Shown in pieces: positions 8,209 through 16,500 of a stretch of DNA of 64,000 bases. The translations under genes and the position numbers were made by a program. The notes beneath the pieces were generated by a model that had not been told where the DNA came from, searched no databases, and saw nothing but the letters and a program-made list of their open reading frames with translations. The stretch lies in assembly GCA_050744325.1 (NCBI GenBank), contig JBOGHK010000074.1, positions 10,733 to 74,732 of the forward strand. The letters run 5' to 3'. Source of the stretch: DASXTK01 sp050744325. GTDB lineage: Bacteria; Actinomycetota; Acidimicrobiia; Acidimicrobiales; VFJN01. Every line of letters starts with the position of its first letter. The stretch's first letter is position 1.

Positions 8209-9472
8209 TGTCGCCGACCGTGCCACCGAGGTCGGGATGCTCCGAGCTGAACAGGCCCCAACGGCTCTCCCAGCCGGGAACGTTCCACATGTGGGTCATG
8301 AACAGGTCGTCGAGCTGGATGAGGTTCCCACCTCGGGCGGCGCAGTCCTCTTCGGTGGTGCTCTCGTCACCCAACACGTCGCCACTGCCCAGGCAGAGTT
8401 GCCGATGGGCGTGCCACGGGTCGTTGTCGCCGGCGAAGCCCACGGGACCCTCCCCAGTGCCGGTGAACTGGAGATAGCTCAGGCCGACGATCTGGCTGCC
8501 GGGGTCGGTCCCGTCGAAGAGCAGGATCTCGGGCTCGGCCGGGTCGAACGGGTTCATGAGCGCTTCGTTCTTGATGTAGTGCGCGGCGATGCACGGCACG
8601 TAGGGCGTGATCCCCCGGTAGCCGGCGGCTTCGGCGTCCGCCACCGTCGGGAAGCGGGCGACGGCGTCGTTGGCTTGGTGGACCTGCGCTGCGAACTCGG
8701 AGCGGGTCCCCTCGTCCATCGCCTCGAACGGGACCGGCCCGCGGTGGCCGTGGCCGCTGTTGCCTTCGTTGGCGACGCCGGACTCCTCGCACGCCGACGA
8801 GCCGTCAGCGGTGATCACGTAGTTGGTGTGCCCTTCGGCGTCGTCGTGGGCCGCCGCATCGTCGTGGGCGGTTGCCTCGCCACCGTGGGCTGCCATCTCC
8901 TCGGGCGTCATGTCCTCGTGCGCCGTCGCCTCCTCGTGGCCGTGTGCCGCCGACTCCTCGCCGTCGTCGCCGTGGTGGTCGGAGGCGAACGATGGCGACA
9001 GCGCCATCGTGGAGACGACCGCGATAGCCAGCCCGCTGGCCCCGAGCGCGGCGAAGCCGAGGCGAGGGCGAAGCGTCTGCTGCGCCAGCGCAGGACGGAA
9101 CAGCACGGCGAGAGCCAGCACCACGATCACGGCCTCGAACCCGGTTGCCAGGGCATCGGCGAGGGCCACCGGCTCGGACTCCCATGCGTCCGGCCCGACC
9201 GGGACGCCCCAGACGCGTGAGACGAGCCAGGTCACGATGATCAGGGCGTTCCCGACTGCTGCCACCGCCAGCAACGGGCGGGTGGGGCGGACGATCACCG
9301 CCGCCGCCCACATCAGCTGGAGCCAGGCGACCGCGGCGAAGAAGGTTCCGTGGTACCACGACAGGTCGAAGTGCTCGCCGGCGACCGCGAAGTGGATCAC
9401 CCCGGATCCCAGCGAGAGAGCGACCAGGAACCAGCCCAGATAGCGGCCGACAGTGCCGTCGTTCGTCGTCAT
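8198..9472 (-). CDS. Membrane protein with His/Asp/Glu-rich linker and extracytoplasmic domain (unknown function)
   Basis: 424 aa, family not recognised. About five hydrophobic segments occupy residues 10-165 (for example GWFLVALSLGSGVIHFAVAG and FEAVIVVLALAVLF). Residues about 170-220 are a linker packed with His, Asp and Glu (SDHHGDDGEESAAHGHEEAT, then further HGGE and HDDA repeats), which looks like a divalent-metal-binding stretch. The C-terminal 200 residues hold a compact domain with conserved-looking Cys and His positions (YVPCIAAHYI, NDPWHAHRQLCLG, MTHMWNVPGWES). A role in copper, zinc or iron handling at the membrane is a guess from composition. A promoter-like pair lies 43-72 bases upstream. 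Confidence 0.6.
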   Translation of the reverse strand: MTTNDGTVGRYLGWFLVALSLGSGVIHFAVAGEHFDLSWYHGTFFAAVAWLQLMWAAAVIVRPTRPLLAVAAVGNALIIVTWLVSRVWGVPVGPDAWESEPVALADALATGFEAVIVVLALAVLFRPALAQQTLRPRLGFAALGASGLAIAVVSTMALSPSFASDHHGDDGEESAAHGHEEATAHEDMTPEEMAAHGGEATAHDDAAAHDDAEGHTNYVITADGSSACEESGVANEGNSGHGHRGPVPFEAMDEGTRSEFAAQVHQANDAVARFPTVADAEAAGYRGITPYVPCIAAHYIKNEALMNPFDPAEPEILLFDGTDPGSQIVGLSYLQFTGTGEGPVGFAGDNDPWHAHRQLCLGSGDVLGDESTTEEDCAARGGNLIQLDDLFMTHMWNVPGWESRWGLFSSEHPDLGGTVGDINA

Positions 9473-9514
9473 CGGTTTGCGACCCCCCGAAGTCGATGCA
9501 GACCCTGTGCAACG

Positions 9515-9544
9515 ACCCTAACCCGCGTTACGGCGTTATGTCAC
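9515..9544 (-). promoter_or_regulatory. Candidate promoter for the His-rich membrane protein gene
   Basis: Reading the minus strand, GTGACA (9544-9539) and TAGGGT (9520-9515) are separated by 18 bases, matching a housekeeping-type actinobacterial promoter. Transcription would start about 35 bases before the GTG/ATG region at 9472. It would separate this gene from the peptidase gene ending at 9575. Confidence 0.35.
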
Positions 9545-9574
9545 CCCGGGGCTACCCGGCGGGGGAGCGGCTAC

Positions 9575-11509
9575 TCAGAACAACAGGTCGATCAACTGTC
9601 CCACCAGGCGAGGGCTCGGCGCGGGTGGGTTGGTCGTGGTGCTGGTGGACGTCGGGGTCGGCGGACCGCCGTGGCTCGGCCCGCCCACACCGTCGGACCC
9701 GTCGAGACCTCCCGAGCCGGAGTCGGAGTCGGAGTCGGCGTCACCGGGAACGTCGCGCGTGGTCGGGCGGGGCGGGCCGTCCGGCGCGCTGCTCGTCGTC
9801 GGGGCGTCGGTCTCGGCCGCCGTCTGCGGCGACGCGGCGTCGGCGTCGACGTTCGTCCACGGGGCCGTCCCTGCCGTGGCCCTCGCCGGCGACTCGTCCG
9901 CCCAGCTCGTGTCGGACGCTTCGGCCGACGGCACCGTCGAGGCCGTCGTCGTCGGGCCCGCTGCGGCGCTGTCGGCGGGGACCATCGCCGGCTCGGCCGG
10001 TGGCGAGGTCGACAGGCCGGCGAGCTCGTCCAGCCGCCCCTCCGCATGGGCCTCCTCGATGGCCTGGGCCACCTGGGCGTGCTCGAGCGCACTGGCGAAC
10101 GTGTTCGGCCACTTCACGGCGACCTGCAGCGCGACCACCGTGGCGACGACCAGTCCCGCCGTCGCCGTGGCGAGCGGGCGGGCGCGCCACCAGTCCGGTG
10201 CCCTGGCCGACAGCCGGGCACCCAGGCGGACGACGACGTAGGTCATCCCGACCAGCGGCAGCACCAGCAGGACCAACCCGACGATGCCGTTGAGCACGCC
10301 GACGACGTCGACGCGGTCCTGGGTGGTCATCGCCTGGAACTGACCGCCCGCCGAACCCCACGCGGCTCCCGCGAAGCGGGGGGCGAGCAGGAGGAACGCG
10401 ACCACGTTGACCAGCAGCACCGGGGCGGTGAGGCAGACCCAGGCGGTGATCACGGCCCGCGCCCTGGGCTGCAGCTCGGCCAGCTTGGCCCGGGCGACGC
10501 GCCGGGACTCGTCGTCACCGACCCGAAGCAGGGTGACCAGCACCGGCCGCATGTAGGCGAACAGGTTCGGGACGCCCGCCACGTCGCTGACCACGTAGTA
10601 GCCGTCGAGGCGGACGAAGGGGAGGAACTGGCGCAGGGTCTCGAGCTGGGCCACCACCAGGAACACCAGCAGTGGCCGGTAGCCGGTGGCCAGGTGGACC
10701 GCGGCCGTCGCCAGCGTGAACAGGACGTTGAAGTAGACGCCGCCGAGATCGGTCCGCAGCCGGCCGCGGCGATCGAGGCGGTAGGCGTCGGTGACGTCGG
10801 TGTAGAACACCGGCCACACCAGGTAGATCCCCGCGCCCATCGCGCCGGGGGTGGCGCCGCCGTAGCGGGCGGCTGCCGCGTGCCCGATCTCGTGGAAGGC
10901 GGCGCACACGACGGTCAGGATGGTGATGCCCAGAAGGAGCTGGGGCTGGTAGACGAGCTGTCGCGCTCCGGCGGCGAGGTTGTGCCACTGCCCGAGGATC
11001 AACCAGAGGTCCACGACGACCAGTCCGACCAGCGCTGTCGCGACGATCGCGGGGTGGAACAGCGGCTGACACGCGGTGCTGAGCCGGCGGTGGAACCGTT
11101 CGGGGACGACCGGCAGGCGCATCCGCAGGCTCAACAGCGGGTTGGCCCGGTCGGCGTGCCCAGTGACGCCGCCGTCGCCAGGACGCCGGGCGATCAACCC
11201 GGCGGGGACGAGCTTGCGCTCGACCAGGTAGGTGACGTTGTCCGGGCTGACCTCCTGCCCGAACCTGATGCTGACCCGGGCGGCCACAGCCTCGGGTCGG
11301 CGGTCCGCCGGGTCGGGATGACGGTTGGCGTCGAGACTGCTCGCAATGAGGTAGAGCAGCCGTGAGACCTGGACCACCTGGCCATCGCGGCGACGGAGCA
11401 GGTATGGCGGTTCCTGGAGGCCAGATCCCCGGTACTTCCCCAAGAGCTCGACTCTGTCGAGCTCCGCGCTGAACTCGATACGGGCGTCATTGCTCGTGTC
11501 CTGATCCAC
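9575..11509 (-). CDS. M50-family peptide zinc metallopeptidase with PqqD/RRE-like N-terminal domain
   Basis: 644 aa. Residues about 33-107 (YLLRRRDGQVVQVSRLLYLI ... DNVTYLVERKLVPAGLI) look like a PqqD-type winged helix, the fold used as a RiPP recognition element. Several membrane helices follow from about 152 to 465. The zinc motif HEIGH is at 206-210 inside a helix, and the third-ligand motif LDGYY is at 301-305, as in site-2 proteases. Residues about 470-644 are a Pro/Ser/Thr/Asp-rich tail with a DSDSDSGSG run. Related proteins are usually annotated as putative peptide zinc metalloproteases in peptide-maturation loci. The gene directly upstream in the same direction encodes a 70-aa peptide (11605-11817), the obvious candidate substrate; that link is inference from position and domains. 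Confidence 0.8.
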   Translation of the reverse strand: MDQDTSNDARIEFSAELDRVELLGKYRGSGLQEPPYLLRRRDGQVVQVSRLLYLIASSLDANRHPDPADRRPEAVAARVSIRFGQEVSPDNVTYLVERKLVPAGLIARRPGDGGVTGHADRANPLLSLRMRLPVVPERFHRRLSTACQPLFHPAIVATALVGLVVVDLWLILGQWHNLAAGARQLVYQPQLLLGITILTVVCAAFHEIGHAAAARYGGATPGAMGAGIYLVWPVFYTDVTDAYRLDRRGRLRTDLGGVYFNVLFTLATAAVHLATGYRPLLVFLVVAQLETLRQFLPFVRLDGYYVVSDVAGVPNLFAYMRPVLVTLLRVGDDESRRVARAKLAELQPRARAVITAWVCLTAPVLLVNVVAFLLLAPRFAGAAWGSAGGQFQAMTTQDRVDVVGVLNGIVGLVLLVLPLVGMTYVVVRLGARLSARAPDWWRARPLATATAGLVVATVVALQVAVKWPNTFASALEHAQVAQAIEEAHAEGRLDELAGLSTSPPAEPAMVPADSAAAGPTTTASTVPSAEASDTSWADESPARATAGTAPWTNVDADAASPQTAAETDAPTTSSAPDGPPRPTTRDVPGDADSDSDSGSGGLDGSDGVGGPSHGGPPTPTSTSTTTNPPAPSPRLVGQLIDLLF

Positions 11510-11546
11510 CGGTGGCCTGTCCTTGTCCCCGCCTCTATATGTGAAA

Positions 11547-11579
11547 TTGGAGGGGGCAGGCGGTGCCCACCCCCTCCAA
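11547..11579 (-). terminator. Hairpin between peptide gene and M50 peptidase gene (attenuator-like)
   Basis: TTGGAGGGGG (11547-11556) pairs perfectly with CCCCCTCCAA (11570-11579) across a 13-base loop. In the minus-strand transcript it follows the 70-aa peptide gene by 25 bases and is followed by TTTCA, a weak U-tract. Such partial terminators commonly keep precursor-peptide mRNA more abundant than mRNA for the processing enzyme. Confidence 0.6.
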
Positions 11580-11604
11580 CAGGGAGGTTCCTCCCCGAAT
11601 GTGC

Positions 11605-11817
11605 TCAGGCGACGTCGATGACGTCGCTGTCCTTACCAGTCAGGATGTTGATGTCCGACAGGATGTTGACGTCCTGGACGTTGACGCCGACGTTGACCAG
11701 GCCCTGCTGCAGGAACAGGTGGCCGCCGCCGTGTCCGCCGCCGAAGCCGCTCATGACCTCGCGCGCCGGCAGGTAGTCAGTCGATTGGAGCTCGAGCTCG
11801 TCGATCGAGAGTCCCAT
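11605..11817 (-). CDS. Small Gly/His-rich peptide, possible substrate or precursor of the adjacent M50 peptidase
   Basis: 70 aa from the ATG at 11817; a TTG four codons upstream and an ATG at 11856 are alternatives, with AGAAGGGG as the likely ribosome site. The first 23 residues are acidic and leader-like (MGLSIDELELQST, then LPAREVM). Residues 24-33 are GFGGGHGGGH, a glycine/histidine hinge. The rest is an alternating Val/Asn-Ile/Leu stretch (VNVGVNVQDVNILSDINIL at 41-59) with a beta-strand pattern, ending in an acidic tail. It has no Cys and no membrane helix. It belongs to no family I recognise. It lies 95 bp upstream of the peptidase with a hairpin between and its own AT-rich promoter region, an arrangement typical of ribosomally made peptide loci. 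Function is not established. Confidence 0.6.
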   Translation of the reverse strand: MGLSIDELELQSTDYLPAREVMSGFGGGHGGGHLFLQQGLVNVGVNVQDVNILSDINILTGKDSDVIDVA

Positions 11818-11884
11818 TTTGTTCAAGGATCCCCTTCTGGATTCTGTTTGGTCCAACCCGCCGTTTCAGAACGGGCCGCAGTGC

Positions 11885-11913
11885 AACCTAACGATTTACG
11901 CTGGTGATGTAAA
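11885..11913 (-). promoter_or_regulatory. Promoter of the small peptide gene
   Basis: On the minus strand TTTACA (11913-11908) and TAGGTT (11890-11885) are spaced exactly 17 bases apart. They match 5 of 6 positions of TTGACA and the actinobacterial TANNNT form of the -10 box. The start would fall near 11878, about 60 bases before the peptide ATG. The whole gap 11818-12114 (297 bp) is strikingly AT-rich around 11880-11990 against its high-GC surroundings. No other gene is seen in it. Confidence 0.5.
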
Positions 11914-12114
11914 GGCAAATCAGGGGATCTTTTTTACTTACAACGTAGATGTTTGCGATCAATTATTTGACCATATGTGAATATCTTGGGCCGCTCTCAG
12001 CGGCAGAGTAGTGACTCACAGTGGCCCGAAACGGCCGATTCCACAGGTTTTCTGGGTTTCTCGGCCGAGCGGGTGGCCGCGGCCGCTGGGCGCGGCTGGC
12101 AGCATGGGCTGCCG

Positions 12115-12783
12115 ATGACCAAGACCGACTGGAACCCGATCCTGCGCGTGGAGTTCGCCAAGCCGTACTGGGCCGAGCTGCAGCAGTTCGTCGTCGCCGA
12201 GCGCCAGCTCAGCACGGTGTATCCACCCCACGACGAGGTGTTCGCCGCGCTCCATCTCACGCCCTATGCCGACGTGAAGGCCGTGATCCTGGGCCAGGAC
12301 CCGTATCACGGCCCGAACCAGGCGCACGGGTTGTGCTTCTCGGTCCGTCAGGGCATCCCTGCACCACCGTCGCTGCAGAACATCTTCAAGGAGATGGAGA
12401 GCGACGTCGGCTGCCCGCCACCGAACCACGGCTGCCTGGAGCACTGGGCGAAGCAGGGGGTCCTGCTGCTGAACGCGTCTTTGACCGTCCGCGGCGGCAA
12501 GGCGGCGTCGCACCAGGGCAAGGGTTGGGAGGTGTTCACCGACCAGGTGCTGCGGGCGGTGAACCTCAAGGACGAACGGGTGGTGTTCATCCTGTGGGGT
12601 GCCTCCGCCCGCCGGAAGAAGGCGCTGATCGATGCGACACGGCACGTGATCATCGAGTCGGCGCACCCGTCGCCACTGTCCGCCCACAACGGGTTCTTCG
12701 GCAGTCGGCCCTTCTCCCGGGCCAACGAGGCGTTGGCTACGGCAGGTCGCGAGCCCATCGACTGGCAAGTTCCGTCTCTGTAG
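12115..12783 (+). CDS. ung: Uracil-DNA glycosylase, family 1
   Basis: 222 aa from the ATG at 12115, the length and alignment start expected for family 1 UDG; an in-frame ATG at 11977 would add 46 unrelated residues. The water-activating motif GQDPYHGPNQAHGLCFSV is near residue 61 and the minor-groove loop HPSPLSAHNGFFGS near 184. The enzyme excises uracil from DNA as the first step of base excision repair. It is transcribed away from the peptide/peptidase locus. Confidence 0.96.
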   Translation: MTKTDWNPILRVEFAKPYWAELQQFVVAERQLSTVYPPHDEVFAALHLTPYADVKAVILGQDPYHGPNQAHGLCFSVRQGIPAPPSLQNIFKEMESDVGCPPPNHGCLEHWAKQGVLLLNASLTVRGGKAASHQGKGWEVFTDQVLRAVNLKDERVVFILWGASARRKKALIDATRHVIIESAHPSPLSAHNGFFGSRPFSRANEALATAGREPIDWQVPSL

Positions 12784-12865
12784 GCACTTCCGCTGCGCTA
12801 GCGGTACGGTCGCGTTCCTTGGATGGGATGGGGGCGACGGCGGGCTCTGAGACGATGGGCGACTG

Positions 12866-14950
12866 GTGACCTACGCGCTGGGGATCGATCTCGGCACCAC
12901 CTACACCGCGGCGGCGGTGGCCCGGGACGGGCGGGCCGAGGTGGTCGCGCTCGGCTACCGGGCGACGTCGGTGCCGACCGTCGTGTTCCTGGCCGAGGAC
13001 GGCCGCTTCCTGGTCGGCGACGCGGCCGAGCGCCGTGCCGGCACCGAGCCCGACCGGGTGGCGCGGGAGTTCAAGCGCCGGGTCGGCGATCCCACGCCAC
13101 TGCTGCTGGGTGGCAGCCCGATCGCGGTCGACCGGTGCCTGGCCGAGGTGCTCGACTGGGTCGCCGCCACGATCAGGGAGACCGAAGGCGGCCCGCCGGG
13201 CGCCGTGACCGTCACCCACCCGGCCAACTGGGGTGAGTTCAAACAGGACGTGCTCCGCGAAGCACTGCGGATGGCGGACATCCCGAACCCGCGCCTGCTG
13301 CCCGAGCCCGTGGCGGCGGCGAACTGGTACGCCCAGGCGCAGCGGTTGGCGCCGGGCCAGACCGTCGCGGTCTACGACCTGGGCGGGGGCACCTTTGACG
13401 CCGCGGTATTGCGCCGCCGGCCTGACGGCCGGTTCGAGACTCTCGGTCGCACCGAGGGCATCGATCGGCTGGGCGGCGTCGACGTCGACCAGGCGGTCCT
13501 CGGTCACGTGCTGCGCACGCTGGGCAGCCGATCCTCCGGCCTGCAGGTCGACGCCGAGGCCGACCCCGAGGTCGACGACCCGGCGACGGTCATCGCGATG
13601 GCGCAGCTGCGCGAGTCGTGCGTCGAGGCCAAGGAAGCGCTGTCGTCCGAGACGTCGGTGACGATCCCCGTGTGGCTGCCCGGCCTCCACCATCAGGTGC
13701 TGCTCCATCGCACCGAGCTCGAGGACCTGGTGGGGCCGATGCTGCGGCCCACGGTCGACGCGCTCGCCCGGGTGGTGGCGTCGGCAGGCATCCGACCCAG
13801 CGACCTCCACGCCGTGCTGCTGGTCGGGGGCTCGTCGCGGATCCCGCTGATCTCGCGCCAGGTCTCCGCGGCGTTCGGCCGCCCGATCGCAGTGGACGCC
13901 CATCCCAAGCACCCGGTGGCGCTGGGAGCCGCGATCGATGCAGCGGCACACCTGGCGGCTGCGCCGGCTGGTGGATCGGGCGGGTCACGGCCGGCACCAG
14001 TCGCCACCGCCCTGGCGGGCCCGTCGGGAGCACCAGCCGCGGCGAGGGGCAATGGAGCACCGCCGTACGCGCTGGCGGGTGCGCCGACGACGGTGGCGCC
14101 GGGCGGTGTCGGGGCGGGCGCTCAACCTCGGGCACCCTGGCTGGCCGGTCCCGCCGGTGCCGCGCCGGACGCTCCGCCACGGCCGTCGTGGCCGAATGCG
14201 CCCCAGGGTTCGGTGCAGGACGCCCCGAGCCCGTTCCGCGGGCTCCCGCCTCTGCGGGTTCCCCCGGCCGGTAGCTCGAACCCGAACGCGGGCTTCCGGG
14301 CAGCGTGGATCTTCTCGATCGTGGCGACCGTCATGGTTCTCGGCGTCAGCCTGTACTTCGCGGTCTGGCGGGGCGAGACCGGCCTCGGCGGACCGACGAC
14401 CGACGTGACCACGGGCGTCGGGAACCCCCGCACCACCGTGAGCCCGGGCGCCGACGACGGTGGCACCACCGGCTCCGACACCAGCGCTGCGGCGGGCAAC
14501 CTGTTCTCCGATCCCCAGGCTGCATGGGATGCCTTCGCCAGCATCCCCGGCGGGCCACGGATCCACGAGATCACCCTGTACGACACCTATGCGTTCACCC
14601 GAGCTCAGAGCGAGGCCGAACCCGAGTTCGTGGACGAGTACCAGTACCGTGACGGGGGAGTCAGCGGCCCTGAGGAGGCCATCGCGGTCATGGTCGAGGG
14701 CGAGGAGCTGGCGCAGTCATACTTCGACCTTTCCGCTGTCGCGCCGACGGCGATACCCGGGCTGGTTCAACAAGCGTGCCAGGGCACGAACTACGTGGTC
14801 AGTCACGTGTTCATCAGCCGCTTGGACGGGTTCGAGGTCCAACCCGAGCCGTTCATCCGCGTCTACTCGGGGAACCCCGACCGCAGCGGGACTGGTGGTT
14901 ACATCACCTTCGCACCCGACGGCACGGTTCTGGCGAACTACTGCGACTGA
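12866..14950 (+). CDS. Hsp70-family protein with C-terminal transmembrane segment and extracytoplasmic domain
   Basis: 694 aa from the GTG at 12866. The first 365 residues are an actin-like Hsp70 ATPase domain: phosphate 1 GIDLGTTYTAAAVARDG, phosphate 2 VAVYDLGGGTFDAAVL near 168, and the adenosine motif VLLVGGSSRIPLISRQV near 315. No DnaK substrate-binding domain follows. Instead there is a Pro/Ala/Gly-rich linker of about 110 residues, one membrane helix near 478-500 (IFSIVATVMVLGVSLYFAVW) and an outer domain of about 190 residues containing a predicted globular part after a Thr/Gly-rich spacer. It may couple a cytoplasmic ATPase to an envelope sensor. The partner protein is unknown, and the gene stands alone. 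Confidence 0.8.
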   Translation: MTYALGIDLGTTYTAAAVARDGRAEVVALGYRATSVPTVVFLAEDGRFLVGDAAERRAGTEPDRVAREFKRRVGDPTPLLLGGSPIAVDRCLAEVLDWVAATIRETEGGPPGAVTVTHPANWGEFKQDVLREALRMADIPNPRLLPEPVAAANWYAQAQRLAPGQTVAVYDLGGGTFDAAVLRRRPDGRFETLGRTEGIDRLGGVDVDQAVLGHVLRTLGSRSSGLQVDAEADPEVDDPATVIAMAQLRESCVEAKEALSSETSVTIPVWLPGLHHQVLLHRTELEDLVGPMLRPTVDALARVVASAGIRPSDLHAVLLVGGSSRIPLISRQVSAAFGRPIAVDAHPKHPVALGAAIDAAAHLAAAPAGGSGGSRPAPVATALAGPSGAPAAARGNGAPPYALAGAPTTVAPGGVGAGAQPRAPWLAGPAGAAPDAPPRPSWPNAPQGSVQDAPSPFRGLPPLRVPPAGSSNPNAGFRAAWIFSIVATVMVLGVSLYFAVWRGETGLGGPTTDVTTGVGNPRTTVSPGADDGGTTGSDTSAAAGNLFSDPQAAWDAFASIPGGPRIHEITLYDTYAFTRAQSEAEPEFVDEYQYRDGGVSGPEEAIAVMVEGEELAQSYFDLSAVAPTAIPGLVQQACQGTNYVVSHVFISRLDGFEVQPEPFIRVYSGNPDRSGTGGYITFAPDGTVLANYCD

Positions 14951-15001
14951 GCACGGCGGCACCGAGGTCGAGGGCCTCTGCGACTAGGCGACCGTGGGCC
15001 G

Positions 15002-15331
15002 ATGGCACAGGAGGTCGTATCGTGCGCCGGTATGGCCCAGCCCTGCAGCCATCTTGGTGAGCTCAACGGCTACGACGTCGCGCCGTCCAGCCAGGGATGC
15101 GAGGATTGCCTGCGCACCGGTGCCCGGTGGGTTCACCTGCGTTTGTGCATGACGTGCGGCCACATCGGCTGTTGCGACAGCTCGCCCAACCGCCACGCCA
15201 CAGCTCATCACGACCAGACCGGCCACCCCATCGTCCGGTCCTACGAGCCCGGCGAGGACTGGTGGTGGTGCTACGACGACGAGGTGCTGCTCGACGTCCC
15301 CGGCGCCCCCCACGCCCCCTCCCACCCGTAG
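15002..15331 (+). CDS. UBP-type zinc finger protein
   Basis: 109 aa (99 aa if the ATG at 15032 is used). Cys and His ligands of the ZnF-UBP fold are visible in order: CSHL near 15, CEDCLRTGARWVHLRLCMTC near 33, GHIGCCDSSPNRHATAHH near 53, then a GHPIVRSYEPGEDWWWC segment. Bacterial versions are short stand-alone proteins of unknown role, abundant in actinobacteria; the eukaryotic fold binds ubiquitin C-termini. Nothing nearby points to a function. Confidence 0.85.
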   Translation: MAQEVVSCAGMAQPCSHLGELNGYDVAPSSQGCEDCLRTGARWVHLRLCMTCGHIGCCDSSPNRHATAHHDQTGHPIVRSYEPGEDWWWCYDDEVLLDVPGAPHAPSHP

Positions 15332-15365
15332 GCGCCGCTCGCGCGGGTCTGCACTGGGAGACGCG

Positions 15366-15380
15366 TGGACTGTCAGTCCA
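15366..15380. terminator. Short hairpin at the convergent UBP/PLP-lyase junction
   Basis: TGGACTG (15366-15372) and CAGTCCA (15374-15380) form a perfect 7-bp stem around one base, within a wider CACTGGG/CCCAGTG context. It overlaps the last codons of the minus-strand gene and could end transcription from both sides. There is no U-tract. Confidence 0.3.
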
Positions 15381-16332
15381 GTGCCCAGCGTTGGAAGTCG
15401 GTGGGTGCGATGTTGCTGCCGCAGACGACGGTGGCGACCTTGAGTCCGTGGAATCGTTCGGGGTCTTCGAGCACGGCGGCGATTCCGAGTGCCGCGGAGG
15501 GTTCCACGACGAGCCCGGCGTGGTCGAAGAGGTGGCGCATGCCGTGCTTGATGGTGTGGTCCTCGACGAGGATGACGTCGTCGACGACTTCGAGGAGGTC
15601 GTCGAGCACTTCAGGTATGGGGTGGCGACCGGCGACTCCGTCGGCGATGGTGTCGATCGTGTCGGTGTTGACCACGGCCCGCTTGCGCCACGACAACGCC
15701 ATCGCGGGAGCGCCGGTGGGTTGGATGGCGATCACCTGGGTGCCGGGGGAGAGCTCGTGGATCACGTATCCGACGCCGCTGGCGAGTGCTCCTCCGCCGA
15801 GGGCGAGAAGTACGACATCGAGATTCACCGGCGCGTCGACGAGCTCTAGGCCGATGGTGGCCGCGCCCTCGCAGGTGTCGACATCGAGGCTGTCTTCGAC
15901 CAGGTAGGCGCCCACGGCGTCGGCGTGGGCGCGAGCGAGCATCCGAGGAAGCTCGATGTCTTCGCCTTCGAGGTGGACGGTCGCGCCCAACGACCGCATC
16001 CGGTCGACCTTCAGCGGGTTCGCAGAGGCGGCGGCGAACACGGTGACAGGGATCCCGCGCCGGGCTCCGCTGTAGGTCAGGGCTTGGCCGAGGTTGCCCG
16101 CGCTCGCGCACACCACCGAGGAGCAGCGACGCTCGTGTGCCAGCGAGGCCGTGACGGTCTCGGTTCCTCGGCCCTTGAAGCTGCGCACCGGATTGAGGGT
16201 CTCGACCTTCAAGAGCACCGAGCAGCCCAACGCATCGCTGAGCGGCGCCGGCTCGAATTGCGGGGTGTCGAGGAACACCGAGTCGATCGACTTCACTGCA
16301 TCGCGGATGCGCTCCAGCTCGACGCGGGCCAT
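15373..16332 (-). CDS. Threonine/serine dehydratase-like PLP-dependent lyase
   Basis: 319 aa, a fold-type II PLP enzyme. The PLP lysine lies in VRSFKGRGTE at about residue 53, the substrate loop is CASAGNLGQALTYSG near 77, and the phosphate-binding glycine run is LALGGGALASGVGYV near 177. Length without a regulatory ACT domain fits catabolic threonine/serine dehydratases. It would deaminate a hydroxy-amino acid to a 2-oxo acid and ammonia. It is downstream of the FhuF-like gene on the same strand but separated by 168 bp, so probably a separate unit. A TATTAGGGT sequence 8-16 bases before the ATG suggests a nearly leaderless mRNA. Confidence 0.85.
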   Translation of the reverse strand: MARVELERIRDAVKSIDSVFLDTPQFEPAPLSDALGCSVLLKVETLNPVRSFKGRGTETVTASLAHERRCSSVVCASAGNLGQALTYSGARRGIPVTVFAAASANPLKVDRMRSLGATVHLEGEDIELPRMLARAHADAVGAYLVEDSLDVDTCEGAATIGLELVDAPVNLDVVLLALGGGALASGVGYVIHELSPGTQVIAIQPTGAPAMALSWRKRAVVNTDTIDTIADGVAGRHPIPEVLDDLLEVVDDVILVEDHTIKHGMRHLFDHAGLVVEPSAALGIAAVLEDPERFHGLKVATVVCGSNIAPTDFQRWALD

Positions 16333-16500
16333 CAGGCGACCCTAATACGCCGCCTGAACCACGGGCCCGGGGTTGACAAGCAGGGAACGACACCTCTGGC
16401 TTCAAGCCATCCAGCGCGGCCGGCTCACACCCTGAACACCGGCTCTTCGGTCAGTCATACCCCGGACCCATCGGCAATCGTAGACCCGCCACGCTCGGCG

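Noticed and set aside
11977..12114. Upstream ATG adding 46 residues to ung
   Set aside because: The added residues are unlike any UDG and family alignment begins at the ATG at 12115.
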